Notes under the pieces: model-generated | What the model was told of the DNA's origin: nothing | Database searches by the model: none | The model's input: the letters and a program-made list of their open reading frames with translations, nothing else | NCBI GenBank assembly: GCA_021798655.1 | Contig: JAJZFE010000221.1 | Span: 1-17,467, forward strand | Source: Acidobacteriota bacterium | Lineage (GTDB): Bacteria; Acidobacteriota; Terriglobia; Terriglobales; Acidobacteriaceae | DNA length: 17,467 bases | Direction of reading: 5' to 3' | Part shown: one piece after another, positions 5,362-13,556 of the stretch | How the letters are laid out: every line of letters starts with the position of its first letter | How positions within the stretch are numbered: position 1 is the first letter of the stretch | Translations under genes and position numbers: made by a program

Positions 5362-8164
5362 GGAAGCTGTGGCCGATCTTCTCTCCAACATGAACCCACA
5401 GCAGCGCGAGGGCATCGTGTCGGTAGACGGTGCCGTGCTGCTGCTGGCCGGCGCGGGCAGCGGCAAGACGCGCGTCATCACGCACCGCATCGCCTACCTC
5501 ATCGAGGAGCGCGGCGTCTCGCCGGACAACATCCTCGCCGTCACATTCACCAACAAGGCTGCGAAGGAGATGGGCGAGCGCGTGGAGAAGATCCTCGGCC
5601 ACTCGACGCTGGCGCAGCCGACGATTGCAACGTTTCACAGCTTCTGCGTGCGCGTGCTGCGGCGCGATATCGAGGCTCTGCGCGTGGGCAATGCAGGACT
5701 GACGCGCAGCTTCGCCATCTACGACGAGACCGACCAGCAGGCCGTGGTGAAGACTGCACTCAAACGGCTCGGCATCGACGACAAGCAGCTCAAGCCGCGC
5801 GTGGCGCTCGGTCGCATCAGCTGGGCGAAGAACCACATGATCGACCCGCAGGAGTACTTCCTGGCCTCCACCAACCCGATGGAAGAGAAGATCGCCCACA
5901 TCTTCGAGATCTATCGCAAGGAACTGGCGAAGGCGAACGCGCTGGACTTTGACGACCTGCTGCTGGAGACGGTGCGGTTGCTAAAGAGTTCCAGCGAGGT
6001 ACGCGAGCGGTACAACCGCAAGTACAAATACCTGCTCATCGACGAGTATCAGGACACCAACCGGCCGCAGTATGAGCTGATGAAGCTGCTGGGCAAGCAC
6101 GGCAATGTCTGCGTAGTCGGCGATGAAGACCAGTCCATCTACAGTTGGCGCGGCGCAGATATCAAGAACATTCTCGAGTTCGAGAAGGACTTCCCGAATG
6201 CGAAGACCATCCGGCTGGAGCAGAACTACCGCTCGACGCAGGTGATCCTGGAAGGCGCGTCCGCGGTCGTCGCGCAGAACGTACAGCGCAAGGGCAAGAA
6301 CCTGTGGACCAGTCGCGAAGGCGGCAGCATGATCGGGTACTACGAAGCGCCCGACGGCGAGAACGAGGCCTTGTTCATCGCGGATCGCATCGCGCAATAT
6401 CTTCGCGCCGCCGCGGCCGGCACGGACAACCCTGCGGAGACGCCGCGCTGCGCGGTGCTCTATCGCACCAACTCGCAGTCGCGCCTGGTGGAAGAGGCGT
6501 TGCGACGCTATCAGATTCAGTACCACATGGTCGGCGGCTTTAGCTTCTACGACCGCGCTGAGGTGAAGGACATGCTCAGCTACCTGAAGCTGGTACAGAA
6601 CCCGCACGACTCGGTGGCGTTGGGCAGGGTGGTGAACTCGCCGCCGCGCGGCATCGGCAAGACGACGATGGAGACGCTGGAGCGTATCGCTCTAACGACG
6701 GGCATGAGCAGTTGGGACGCAATCGAGCGCGTGGGAGAAGAGAAGCTGCTGCCGGCGCGGGCGCTCACCGCGCTGGCGAACTTTCGCAAGCTCATCGAAG
6801 ACGCACGCGCGATGCTGGGCGCAGAGTTTCTGGCCAAGCTGGAGGCCGATGTTGCACTGCCCAACGAGCCTGTTGCAGACGAGGATGTGAACTTCGACTT
6901 CGGCTTTGCGACCGAAGAGGAGACGCTGCCCCCTGCTGTGACGGGTAGCGACGACGCTGCGAACACAAGCTTCGATACAAGCTTCAACTTCGGTTTCGAC
7001 TTCGGCCCGAGCGAAGAGATCAGCACGATTGCGGCAGAGAATGCGACGATAGCGGCTACGAGTGCGAGCGCGAATCCGTTCGCGCCGGTGGCGCTGAAGC
7101 GTTCGGCCAGTGATGAGATCCGCGAGCGTCTGCAGCGGGTGGCAGCGGAGAGCGTGGCGGAAGAGAAGCAGGAGCGGGCGGCATTCCGCAAGCCTGGCGA
7201 TCCAGCCACACTGCCGGAGTTGATCAAGTTTCTCAACGACCGTTCGGGCTACATACGCGCGCTCGAAGATGAAGCCACGCCGGAGAGTTTCAGCCGCATC
7301 GAGAACCTGAAGGAACTCGCCAACGCTGCGCAGGACGCGACGAGCCGAGGCGAGACGCTCGCCGAGTTTCTCGATCACGCCGCGCTCGTCAGCGACGCGG
7401 ACAGTTACTCTGCCGAGGCGCGCGTAACGCTGATGACGCTGCACGCGGCCAAGGGCCTGGAGTTTCCGCTGGTCTTCCTCGCCGGATTGGAAGAGGGCCT
7501 GTTCCCGCACTCGCGCACCCTGCAGGACCCCGAGCAGATGGAAGAGGAGCGCCGGCTCTGCTACGTCGGCATGACACGCGCGATGGACACTCTCGTCATG
7601 ACGCGGGCACGCTATCGCCGTCGCTACGGCAGCGATTCGCCCGAGTCGTCGGTGCCCTCGCGATTTCTGGAGGAGGTGCCCTCGCGGCTGGTCGAAGACC
7701 TCTCCCCGAAGAGCTATGGCAGCGCCTACGCAACGCCGTATCCGCAGCGACGCGGCGGTGGAGACGACTACGGCGTTGAGCGGCATTACAGCTACGAAGA
7801 CGAGAGCCAGGACACGGGCAGGTATAGCCGTCAGGAACCCGGTGGCGCGCGCAGCGGTGCAAAGAGCTATGCGGCACAGCGGTACGGCACTACTCCGCGG
7901 AGTGGCAGCGGGCCGCTGGACAACACGGCCGCGTTCTTCGGCAAAGGTGGTTCAGGCTTCAAAGGCCGCCCGCGCATGGAGGTTGCCTCGCCAACAGGGA
8001 AGACCGGCATGGGCAAGGGAATCCGCGTGCGCCACCCCAAGTATGGCGAAGGAACCATCTTCGCGCGCGAGGGAGACGGTGAAGATGCCAAGATTACAGT
8101 ACAATTTATAGGTCACGGCATGAAAAAGCTGATCGAGAAGTTTGCACAGCTGGAACGGCTGTAA
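5360..8164 (+). CDS. pcrA: UvrD/PcrA-type superfamily 1 DNA helicase
   Basis: 934 residues, longer than the usual 720-780. An ATP-driven 3'-5' helicase of repair and replication. Seen in order: NPQQREGI Q-motif, Walker A GAGSGKT at 31-37, VTFTNKAAKEM (Ia), DEYQD at 228-232 (II), VVGDEDQSIYSWRGAD (III), LEQNYRS (IV), TLHAAKGLEFPLVFLAGLEE (V) and CYVGMTRAM (VI). The C-terminus has a Gly/Arg/Tyr-rich linker and a Tudor-like domain (VRHPKYGEGTI) known in PcrA to contact RNA polymerase. The odd part is a roughly 110-residue acidic, Phe/Gly-rich insertion at about 500-612. The start could be ATG 5360, GTG 5369 or ATG 5390; none has an SD, and all keep the Q-motif. UvrD, PcrA and Rep cannot be separated cleanly from sequence alone; the Tudor tail favours PcrA/UvrD. 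Confidence 0.95.
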   Translation: MEAVADLLSNMNPQQREGIVSVDGAVLLLAGAGSGKTRVITHRIAYLIEERGVSPDNILAVTFTNKAAKEMGERVEKILGHSTLAQPTIATFHSFCVRVLRRDIEALRVGNAGLTRSFAIYDETDQQAVVKTALKRLGIDDKQLKPRVALGRISWAKNHMIDPQEYFLASTNPMEEKIAHIFEIYRKELAKANALDFDDLLLETVRLLKSSSEVRERYNRKYKYLLIDEYQDTNRPQYELMKLLGKHGNVCVVGDEDQSIYSWRGADIKNILEFEKDFPNAKTIRLEQNYRSTQVILEGASAVVAQNVQRKGKNLWTSREGGSMIGYYEAPDGENEALFIADRIAQYLRAAAAGTDNPAETPRCAVLYRTNSQSRLVEEALRRYQIQYHMVGGFSFYDRAEVKDMLSYLKLVQNPHDSVALGRVVNSPPRGIGKTTMETLERIALTTGMSSWDAIERVGEEKLLPARALTALANFRKLIEDARAMLGAEFLAKLEADVALPNEPVADEDVNFDFGFATEEETLPPAVTGSDDAANTSFDTSFNFGFDFGPSEEISTIAAENATIAATSASANPFAPVALKRSASDEIRERLQRVAAESVAEEKQERAAFRKPGDPATLPELIKFLNDRSGYIRALEDEATPESFSRIENLKELANAAQDATSRGETLAEFLDHAALVSDADSYSAEARVTLMTLHAAKGLEFPLVFLAGLEEGLFPHSRTLQDPEQMEEERRLCYVGMTRAMDTLVMTRARYRRRYGSDSPESSVPSRFLEEVPSRLVEDLSPKSYGSAYATPYPQRRGGGDDYGVERHYSYEDESQDTGRYSRQEPGGARSGAKSYAAQRYGTTPRSGSGPLDNTAAFFGKGGSGFKGRPRMEVASPTGKTGMGKGIRVRHPKYGEGTIFAREGDGEDAKITVQFIGHGMKKLIEKFAQLERL

Positions 8165-8234
8165 AAGCCACCGAGCTTTTGCGGTTCCACCGCGCCGGAG
8201 AGATTCAGTTCCAAGAAGAGAGACGAGAGACGTT

Positions 8235-8390
8235 ATGGCAAACACGAAGGCAATTGCAGACAAGAGCGAGCGCAAGGCAGTCAAGCGCGCGGCACGTAAG
8301 AAGGCTGCCCCCAAGGCTCCCCGCACCGGCGCACGCGGCGAGAACAAGGCGAAGATCAAGAAGGCAGCGCGCGGCCAGTCCAAGCGCTAA
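8235..8390 (+). CDS. 51-residue highly basic Lys/Ala/Arg-rich protein
   Basis: Starts MANTKAIADKSERKAVKRAA and ends KKAARGQSKR. It has 12 lysines, 7 arginines and 13 alanines against only 3 acidic residues, like small nucleoid or histone H1-tail proteins or ribosome-associated peptides. The ATG at 8235 is chosen over an upstream in-frame ATG at 8142, which would overlap the helicase 3' end. No strong SD (a GAGAG about five bases upstream is the best). It lies 70 bases after the helicase gene and directly before a strong terminator, so it may share the helicase transcript. The composition and the terminator support a real gene; a nucleic-acid-binding role is inference, and I do not recognise a named family. 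Confidence 0.7.
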   Translation: MANTKAIADKSERKAVKRAARKKAAPKAPRTGARGENKAKIKKAARGQSKR

Positions 8391-8411
8391 ACCTGGTTTC
8401 TGATGCACCAG

Positions 8412-8449
8412 CAAGGCGGCGAGCGGCTTCCATCGCGCTCGCCGCCTTG
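8412..8449 (+). terminator. Strong hairpin terminator after the small basic gene
   Basis: CAAGGCGGCGAGCG (8412-8425) and CGCTCGCCGCCTTG (8436-8449) are perfect 14-base complements with a 10-base loop, 21 bases after the stop. The following TCGTTG is only weakly T-rich. It separates the helicase transcript from the permease operon. Confidence 0.75.
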
Positions 8450-8481
8450 TCGTTGCGCGCGGCCGATTTGTGCTGCGGCGG

Positions 8482-8510
8482 TTTGCGGAATGGGAATCGC
8501 CGCTTACAAT
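8482..8510 (+). promoter_or_regulatory. Candidate promoter of the permease-DUF2071-deaminase operon
   Basis: TACAAT (8505-8510) matches five of six -10 bases; TTTGCG 17 bases upstream is a weak -35. The inferred start near 8517 lies about 40 bases before the proposed CTG start at 8558. Confidence 0.45.
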
Positions 8511-8557
8511 CAGGACACAACCGCGAGACAAACTCCTGACGACGAGGACCGAGCGCC

Positions 8558-10135
8558 CTGCCTTCCCCTAGCCAGCCCCGACAGATCTTCGCCACCAAGT
8601 CCATCGACAAGCTGATCTCCGATTCGGAGCGGCCTGAGCACGCGCTGAAGAAGACGCTCGGCCCGGTCTCGCTCACCGCGATGGGCGTGGGCATCGTCGT
8701 CGGCGCAGGCATCTTTACCGTCATCGGCACGGCCATCGGCGGCAACCCTGCGAAGGTCGCCGGCTGGACCGAGTCGCCGGTGGTCGATCTCCTCTTCGGT
8801 CTGTTGCACCACACCAGCGGAGCGGTCGCGGGGCGTCCTGGTGCGGGACCCGCGCTGGCTATCTCGCTGCTGCTGGTGGCGCTGGTCTGCGCGTTCACAG
8901 GGCTCTGCTACGCGGAGCTGGCCAGCATGATTCCCATCTCCGGCTCGGCGTACACCTACACCTACGCCACGCTCGGCGAACTGGTCGCATGGATCATCGG
9001 CTGGGATCTCATCCTCGAATACGCGTTCGCCAACATGAGCGTGAGCGTCGGCTTTGCCGCGCACATCGTCGATCTGCTGGACTGGCTCGGCATCCGCATG
9101 AATCCGAAGTGGCTCTCGCCGGCGTTTCTGCCGCTGGGCCTGCAGGACCTCGCGGGCAACGACATCTTCAAGGCCGGCTGGCATTCGGGGTTCGACTTTC
9201 CCGCCTTCTTCGTGGTCTTCTTCATCACGGTCGTTCTCGTCATGGGCATTCGCGAGTCCGCGCGCACCAACAACATCATGGTGTTGATCAAGATCTCGGC
9301 GATCCTCGCGTTCGTCCTCTTCGGCATCTCGTTCATCCATCCGGGCAACTACGTTCCGTTCTCCCCGAACGGCTTCTCGGGAATACTGGCAGGCGGCTCG
9401 ATCATCTTCTTCACCTACATCGGCTTCGACGCCGTCTCCACGGCCAGCGAAGAGTGCAGGAACCCGCAGCGCGATGTGCCGATCGGCATCATCGCGACAC
9501 TGGTCGTCTGCACGCTGCTGTACATGGCCGTGTCCCTGACGCTGACCGGGCTTGTGCCGTGGCGTTCGGTGGCGGGCGATGGCGCGCCGGTGGTGAATGC
9601 GCTCAAGCGCCTCTCGCTGGAGCCCGGCGCGCACCGCCTGCACTGGGTGCGGCTCTTTGTGCTCATCGGCGCCATCGTCGGCATGATCTCGTCGATCCTC
9701 GTCGGCCAGTATGGACAGGCGCGCATCTGGTTCGCCATGAGCCGCGACAAGCTGTTGCCGGATGCGTTCAGCAAGGTGCATCCGAAGTTTCGCACGCCTG
9801 CCTTCTCCACCATCGTCGCCGGCATCCTTGTGGCTATTCCTTCAGGCCTGTTCGACGTCGGCTCGCTCGCCGAGATGTCGAACATCGGCACACTGTTTGC
9901 CTTTGTGCTGGTGTCGATCGGCGTGCTGGTGCTGCGCGCCAAACAGCCGGAGCGACGCCGCGGCTTCCGGCTCTGGGGAGGCCCGCTGGTGCCGGTTCTC
10001 AGCATCGTCTTCTGTCTGCTGCTGATGGCTGGCCTGCCCGCCATCACCTGGGTGCGCTTCTTCGTGTGGCTCATCATCGGTTTGTTTGTGTACGTGCTGT
10101 ATAGCCGCAAGCGTAGCGAGTTTTACCAGGGCTGA
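8558..10135 (+). CDS. APC-superfamily amino-acid permease (CTG start proposed)
   Basis: A 525-residue inner-membrane secondary transporter, predicted to have 12 or more helices. Family marks: GVGIVVGAGIFTVIG (helix 1 substrate-binding loop), YAELASMIPISGSAYTYTYA, and FFTYIGFDAVSTASEECRNP with PQRDVPIGI, as in cationic amino-acid (CAT/YfnA-like) permeases. The first ATG (8681) falls inside helix 1 and would remove a conserved lead reading FATKSIDKLISDSERPEHAL, which matches the usual N-terminus. The frame is open back to a TGA at 8537 with no ATG, GTG or TTG; the only reasonable start is CTG at 8558, nine bases after a GAGGA SD (8544-8548). If that start is wrong the gene is N-terminally damaged. 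The stop overlaps the next start as TGATG. Substrate cannot be assigned. Confidence 0.88.
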   Translation: MPSPSQPRQIFATKSIDKLISDSERPEHALKKTLGPVSLTAMGVGIVVGAGIFTVIGTAIGGNPAKVAGWTESPVVDLLFGLLHHTSGAVAGRPGAGPALAISLLLVALVCAFTGLCYAELASMIPISGSAYTYTYATLGELVAWIIGWDLILEYAFANMSVSVGFAAHIVDLLDWLGIRMNPKWLSPAFLPLGLQDLAGNDIFKAGWHSGFDFPAFFVVFFITVVLVMGIRESARTNNIMVLIKISAILAFVLFGISFIHPGNYVPFSPNGFSGILAGGSIIFFTYIGFDAVSTASEECRNPQRDVPIGIIATLVVCTLLYMAVSLTLTGLVPWRSVAGDGAPVVNALKRLSLEPGAHRLHWVRLFVLIGAIVGMISSILVGQYGQARIWFAMSRDKLLPDAFSKVHPKFRTPAFSTIVAGILVAIPSGLFDVGSLAEMSNIGTLFAFVLVSIGVLVLRAKQPERRRGFRLWGGPLVPVLSIVFCLLLMAGLPAITWVRFFVWLIIGLFVYVLYSRKRSEFYQG

Positions 10136-10887
10136 TGGCATCCACCTTCCTCACTGCCGAGTGGCGCAAGCTCATCATGGCGCAGTATGCCGTGGAGCCG
10201 GATCTGCTGGCGGCCTCTCTGCCGCCCGGCGTGGAGCTGGACCTGTATCAAGAGCGCTGCTATGTCTCGCTGGTAGGGTTTTTGTTTGATCGCGTACGCG
10301 TCAAGCGCATCGCGTTTCCGTTCCACACGCAGTTTACCGAGGTCAACCTGCGCTTCTACGTCAAGCGCGCCATGCCCGACGGCACTGTGCGCCGCGGTGT
10401 CGTCTTCCTGAGCGAAATCGTTCCACTGCCTGCCATCACTCTTGTCGCCCGAGGTCTGTATGGCGAGCCATACCGCACGGCCCCTGCGAAGAGGCTCTGG
10501 CGCGAGAACGCCGGCGAGCTGGACATCAGCTACTCGTGGAAGGTGCCCGGCGCGCGCCGCAGCCGCTGGCAGTTCGTGGCCGTGCAGGCCGCCCCGCAGC
10601 CGCAGCCCATCGCTCCCGGAAGCATGGAAGAGTTCATCACCGAGCACTACTGGGGGTACACACAGCGCGGCGGGCTCATTCGTCGCGGCGAGGGCGTCAC
10701 GGGCGAGTACGGCGTCGAGCATCCCCGCTGGCAGTGCTATCCGGTGCGCGCCGCGCAGGTCTCTGCAGACTTCGGCGCGCTCTACGGCAGGCTCTTCGCG
10801 CCTCTCTCTGTACGCGAGCCCGACCACGTGCTGCTGGCCGAAGGCTCCGCGGTGAGCGTCCGCGCCGGGCAGTCCTTTCGCGCCTGA
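10135..10887 (+). CDS. DUF2071 (YqjF-type) protein
   Basis: 250 residues. The N-terminal 110 residues follow the DUF2071 pattern: EWRKLIMAQYAVEPDLLAAS, a LPPGVELDLY phrase, YVSLVGFLFDRVRV, then FTEVNLRFYVKR. The rest (GLYGEPYRTAPAKR, WGYTQRGGLIRRGEG, VEHPRWQCY) fits the family's second half. No transmembrane segment or signal peptide, so it is probably cytosolic. The biochemical function of the family is unknown. The ATG overlaps the permease stop by one base (TGATG), and there is no separate SD, so translation is probably coupled to the permease. The deaminase gene follows after 17 bases. Confidence 0.85.
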   Translation: MASTFLTAEWRKLIMAQYAVEPDLLAASLPPGVELDLYQERCYVSLVGFLFDRVRVKRIAFPFHTQFTEVNLRFYVKRAMPDGTVRRGVVFLSEIVPLPAITLVARGLYGEPYRTAPAKRLWRENAGELDISYSWKVPGARRSRWQFVAVQAAPQPQPIAPGSMEEFITEHYWGYTQRGGLIRRGEGVTGEYGVEHPRWQCYPVRAAQVSADFGALYGRLFAPLSVREPDHVLLAEGSAVSVRAGQSFRA

Positions 10888-10892
10888 GCGAC

Positions 10893-10898
10893 TACACT
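10893..10898 (+). promoter_or_regulatory. -10-like box (TACACT), possible leaderless add start
   Basis: TACACT is followed by exactly six bases and the ATG at 10905, in the 17-base gap after the DUF2071 gene. It shares TACACTGGAA with the box before dnaG. No SD and no clear -35. The deaminase could therefore have its own leaderless transcript within the operon. Confidence 0.4.
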
Positions 10899-10904
10899 GG
10901 AACG

Positions 10905-11939
10905 ATGGCACGCAAGACCAACACCGAGACCATCGACGCCGAAGCCTGGCTGCGCTGGCTGCCCAAAGCCGAGCTGCATCTGCATCTCGAAGGGTCCATC
11001 ACCCCCGAGACCCTCGTCGAGCTATCCCGCCACAACGACGCCGAGCCGCTCACGCTTGAGGCCGCGCGGCAGGTCTACACCTACACCGATTTCCCCAGCT
11101 TTCTCATGAGCTTCAAGGCCGTCACCGAGCGCCTCCACTCGCCCGACGACTACGAGACCATCACCTACAACATGCTGCGCGACCTCGCCGTGCAGGGCGT
11201 CCGCCACGCCGAGGTCTACATCTCCGTCGGCATCCTCTACCGCTTTGCGCGGCTCGATGTGGATGCTGTCATTGCTGCCATCGAGCGTGGCCGCGTCCGT
11301 GGCGCGCTGGAGTTTGGCATCTCGCTGCTCTGGATCATCGACGCCGTCCGCCACTTCGGCCTTGACGAGTGCGCGCGCGTCTTCCGCAAGGCCGCCGAAC
11401 TGCGGCAGAAGTATCCCAGCATCGTCGGCATCGGCATCGGGGGCGATGAGGCGCGCGGGCCCGCGCAGGACTTCCGCGACCTCTACGCCGAGGCGAAAGA
11501 GGCCGGGCTGCGCCTCACCTGCCACGCCGGCGAATCCACCGGCCCGCAGAGCATCTGGGCCGCAGTGAACATCGGCTCCGAACGCATCGGCCACGCGCTC
11601 ACGGCCGCGCAGGACGACGACCTCCTCGGCGTGCTCGCCGAACGTCAGATCCCCCTGGAGCTCAACGTCACCAGCAACCTCCGCACCGGCTGCTGCGTCG
11701 CCCTCGCCGAGCATCCCGTGCGTCGCTACTTTGAAGAGGGCCTCATGGTCACGCTCAACTCCGATGACCCGCCCTTCTTCGGTGCCAATCTGCTCGACGA
11801 GTACCTCCTCGTCCATCGCGAGTTTGAGCTTTCGCTGGAGCAGATGCGTGAGCTCGCGGCCAACTCCGTTGAGGCCAGCTTCCTCGCCCCCGAGCGCAAG
11901 CTCGCTCTGCTCCGCGACGTCGAACGCTACGGCTTCTAG
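10905..11939 (+). CDS. add: Adenosine deaminase-family metallo-amidohydrolase
   Basis: 344 residues, the normal length for bacterial adenosine deaminase, which hydrolyses adenosine to inosine and ammonia. All active-site elements are present: HLHLEG with metal-binding His25 and His27, CHAGES with His207 and Glu210, IGHAL with His230, and NSDDPPFFG with Asp287 and Asp288. The start at 10905 places the first histidine at the usual distance from the N-terminus; the open frame back to 10536 overlaps DUF2071 and is ignored. It is the last gene of the permease operon; the next gene is convergent, 16 bases away, with no obvious hairpin between. Aminodeoxyfutalosine deaminase (menaquinone pathway) belongs to the same family and cannot be excluded; nothing nearby belongs to menaquinone synthesis. 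Confidence 0.9.
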   Translation: MARKTNTETIDAEAWLRWLPKAELHLHLEGSITPETLVELSRHNDAEPLTLEAARQVYTYTDFPSFLMSFKAVTERLHSPDDYETITYNMLRDLAVQGVRHAEVYISVGILYRFARLDVDAVIAAIERGRVRGALEFGISLLWIIDAVRHFGLDECARVFRKAAELRQKYPSIVGIGIGGDEARGPAQDFRDLYAEAKEAGLRLTCHAGESTGPQSIWAAVNIGSERIGHALTAAQDDDLLGVLAERQIPLELNVTSNLRTGCCVALAEHPVRRYFEEGLMVTLNSDDPPFFGANLLDEYLLVHREFELSLEQMRELAANSVEASFLAPERKLALLRDVERYGF

Positions 11940-11955
11940 GCCAACGGAAGAGCCT

Positions 11956-12495
11956 TTATCGTCCCGGCGGCGCGGGCACCATCACCGCGTCCGGGTCCAC
12001 CTTCGGAATCCCGAAGTGCCCCGACAGGTGCACCAGGTCCAGCGGACGCAGCGAGCCGGTTACATCGATCAGCGCCATCTGCCGCGGCGTCCGCACCAGC
12101 ACCACCACGCTGTCAATCTGCATCCCGTTATTGTGCAGCCACAGATCCGCCAGCGTGCCGTGCGGCATCGCGTTGTCGCGCGCGTCCACGTGCTGCTCCA
12201 CCAGGTGTTTGTACCCGGCTGCGGAGTACGCGGCGTTCAACGCGGCCAGCGTCTCCGGCACATAGAACGCCGGCTCGGCATAGCGGTAGTTCTCAAACGT
12301 GATGCTGTTCAGCGCGTGGGAGTCCAGGCCCAGCAGGCCGTCGGCGGACTGCAGCATGTCGCGGTCGAATGTGAAGGCGGTGTGCGTGCTCTGCTGCGAG
12401 ACCAAAGACTGCAGCATCTCCTGCACACCGGGCACCTGTTGGGCGGTGGCAGGCAGTGCGAACGCGAGAAGGGCGCAGGTACGTGTGAACTTCAT
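11956..12495 (-). CDS. Exported protein of unknown function, partner of the VWA protein
   Basis: 179 residues. Signal peptide MKFTRTCALLAFALPATAQQ, cleaved near residue 18. The mature part is mixed alpha/beta without cysteines; near the C-terminus it has a strand-helix phrase VVVLVRTPRQMALIDVTGSL, then LRPLDLVHLSGHFGIP. This is loosely reminiscent of DUF4252-type periplasmic proteins, but I would not assign the family. It starts 56 bases after the VWA stop on the same strand and is probably its operon partner. The SD (GAGG, seven bases before ATG) lies inside the 3' arm of a perfect 12-base hairpin, which suggests control of its translation or processing of the dicistronic message. Confidence 0.78.
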   Translation of the reverse strand: MKFTRTCALLAFALPATAQQVPGVQEMLQSLVSQQSTHTAFTFDRDMLQSADGLLGLDSHALNSITFENYRYAEPAFYVPETLAALNAAYSAAGYKHLVEQHVDARDNAMPHGTLADLWLHNNGMQIDSVVVLVRTPRQMALIDVTGSLRPLDLVHLSGHFGIPKVDPDAVMVPAPPGR

Positions 12496-12532
12496 CGGAA
12501 GACCTCGCTACAAATACAGACGAGGTCTTCCG
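12496..12532 (-). promoter_or_regulatory. Intercistronic perfect hairpin masking an SD
   Basis: The 12-base arms CGGAAGACCTCG and CGAGGTCTTCCG are perfect complements with a 13-base AT-rich loop. On the minus strand the 3' arm holds the GAGG SD and ends at the base before the ATG at 12495. With no T run after it, an RBS-masking or RNA-processing role fits better than a simple terminator, although it also lies 20 bases after the VWA stop. Confidence 0.6.
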
Positions 12533-12551
12533 GCGAAAGTTGCGGTCGCCC

Positions 12552-13550
12552 CTACTGCGGAGGCTTCGGCGCGAAGTAGCCCTTCTTGGCACGCACGCTG
12601 TAGCGCGGGTCCAGCGACTGCAGGTAGATCGTGCGGAAGCTCCCGTCCTGCTTGAAGTTCGAAGGAATGTACACCAGCGAGTACTGGCTCCGCAGCTCCA
12701 CCTCGATATTGTGGAACCCGATCGCCACGTCGTCGATCCGTGTCGGGAAGAACGCCTGCCCGCCGGTCGCGTCGGCAATCTGCTGCAGCACATCATCGCC
12801 CTTGTCCTTGCTGGGGCTGGTGTTCGTGCTGATCGTGTACACGATCGTCTCCGCGCGCTGGCACATCTTGATGGCGTCCGTCTCCGTCGCCCGCGAGTAG
12901 TCGTCGTCGCCGTCCGAGACCAGCACCAGCGCCTTGCGCACGGAGATGTCCTGGCGCAGCGTCAGCATCTGGTCGCGGCACGTCTTGTACAGCGAATCGA
13001 ACAGCGCCGTGCCACCGCCCGGCCGCAGCCGCCGGATGCCGGTATCCAGCAGGTCGATGCGATTCGTGAAGTCCTGGCTCACGTCGGTCTGCACGTCGAA
13101 GCCCTCCACAAACGCGCGGTCGGCGGGGTGCAGCACCTGCAGCAGAAAGTCCGTCGCCGCCTGCTGCTCAAACTGGAAGCGCTGCCGGATCGAGCTGGAC
13201 GTGTCCATCATGATGCCCACGCGCAGCGGCAGATTCGTCTGCTGCTTGAACTGCACCACGCGCTCGGGCGGACGTCCGTCATCCAGCAGGCCGAAGTTCT
13301 GCTGCTGCAGCCCAGTCACAAACGCGCCGTGCTTGTCCGTCACCGTGAAGATCAGATCGACCTCGCGCGAGTAGACGGTGAGGCCCGGCACGGATGCGGC
13401 CTGGTCGCCTTGTGCCGTCTGGTTGGTCGCGGGTTGCAGGGCGGGTAGCGTGGTCGGCGCGGAGGCGGCTGTCTGCCCCAGGGCCACGGAGGCGGTGAGC
13501 GTGCTGAGGAGGGCTGTTGCAGCCCACCGCACAGTGGTGCGAATCGTCAT
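12552..13550 (-). CDS. Exported Acidobacteria-type von Willebrand factor A domain protein
   Basis: 332 residues from ATG 13550. Signal peptide ends near ASVALGQ. Residues about 50-100 form the N-terminal region seen in this family (VDLIFTVTDKHGAFVTGLQ, FGLLDDGRPPERV). The VWA domain follows with MIDAS motif DTSSS, then GGGTALFDSLY (third metal loop Thr) and VLVSDGDDD. The end, YSLVYIPSNFKQDG and YSVRAKKGYFAPK, is typical of the VWFA-related family (TIGR03436) expanded in Acidobacteria. Such domains bind protein partners through a divalent metal; the partner is unknown. A GTG at 13556 is in frame, but ATG 13550 is preferred because a TACCAT box lies exactly six bases before it. The gene after it on the same strand is likely co-transcribed. 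Confidence 0.92.
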   Translation of the reverse strand: MTIRTTVRWAATALLSTLTASVALGQTAASAPTTLPALQPATNQTAQGDQAASVPGLTVYSREVDLIFTVTDKHGAFVTGLQQQNFGLLDDGRPPERVVQFKQQTNLPLRVGIMMDTSSSIRQRFQFEQQAATDFLLQVLHPADRAFVEGFDVQTDVSQDFTNRIDLLDTGIRRLRPGGGTALFDSLYKTCRDQMLTLRQDISVRKALVLVSDGDDDYSRATETDAIKMCQRAETIVYTISTNTSPSKDKGDDVLQQIADATGGQAFFPTRIDDVAIGFHNIEVELRSQYSLVYIPSNFKQDGSFRTIYLQSLDPRYSVRAKKGYFAPKPPQ

Positions 13551-13556
13551 CCCCAC

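Noticed and set aside
6145..6543. 132-codon plus-strand frame inside the helicase gene
   Set aside because: Arg-rich +1 frame of pcrA, which carries all helicase motifs in its own frame.
8510..9781. 423-codon minus-strand open frame opposite the permease gene
   Set aside because: Asp/Arg/Glu/His-rich shadow of the permease codons, with no domain and no RBS.
10536..10904. Longer adenosine deaminase beginning inside DUF2071
   Set aside because: The extra 123 residues overlap a well-supported gene in another frame and are Arg/Ala-rich with no family match.
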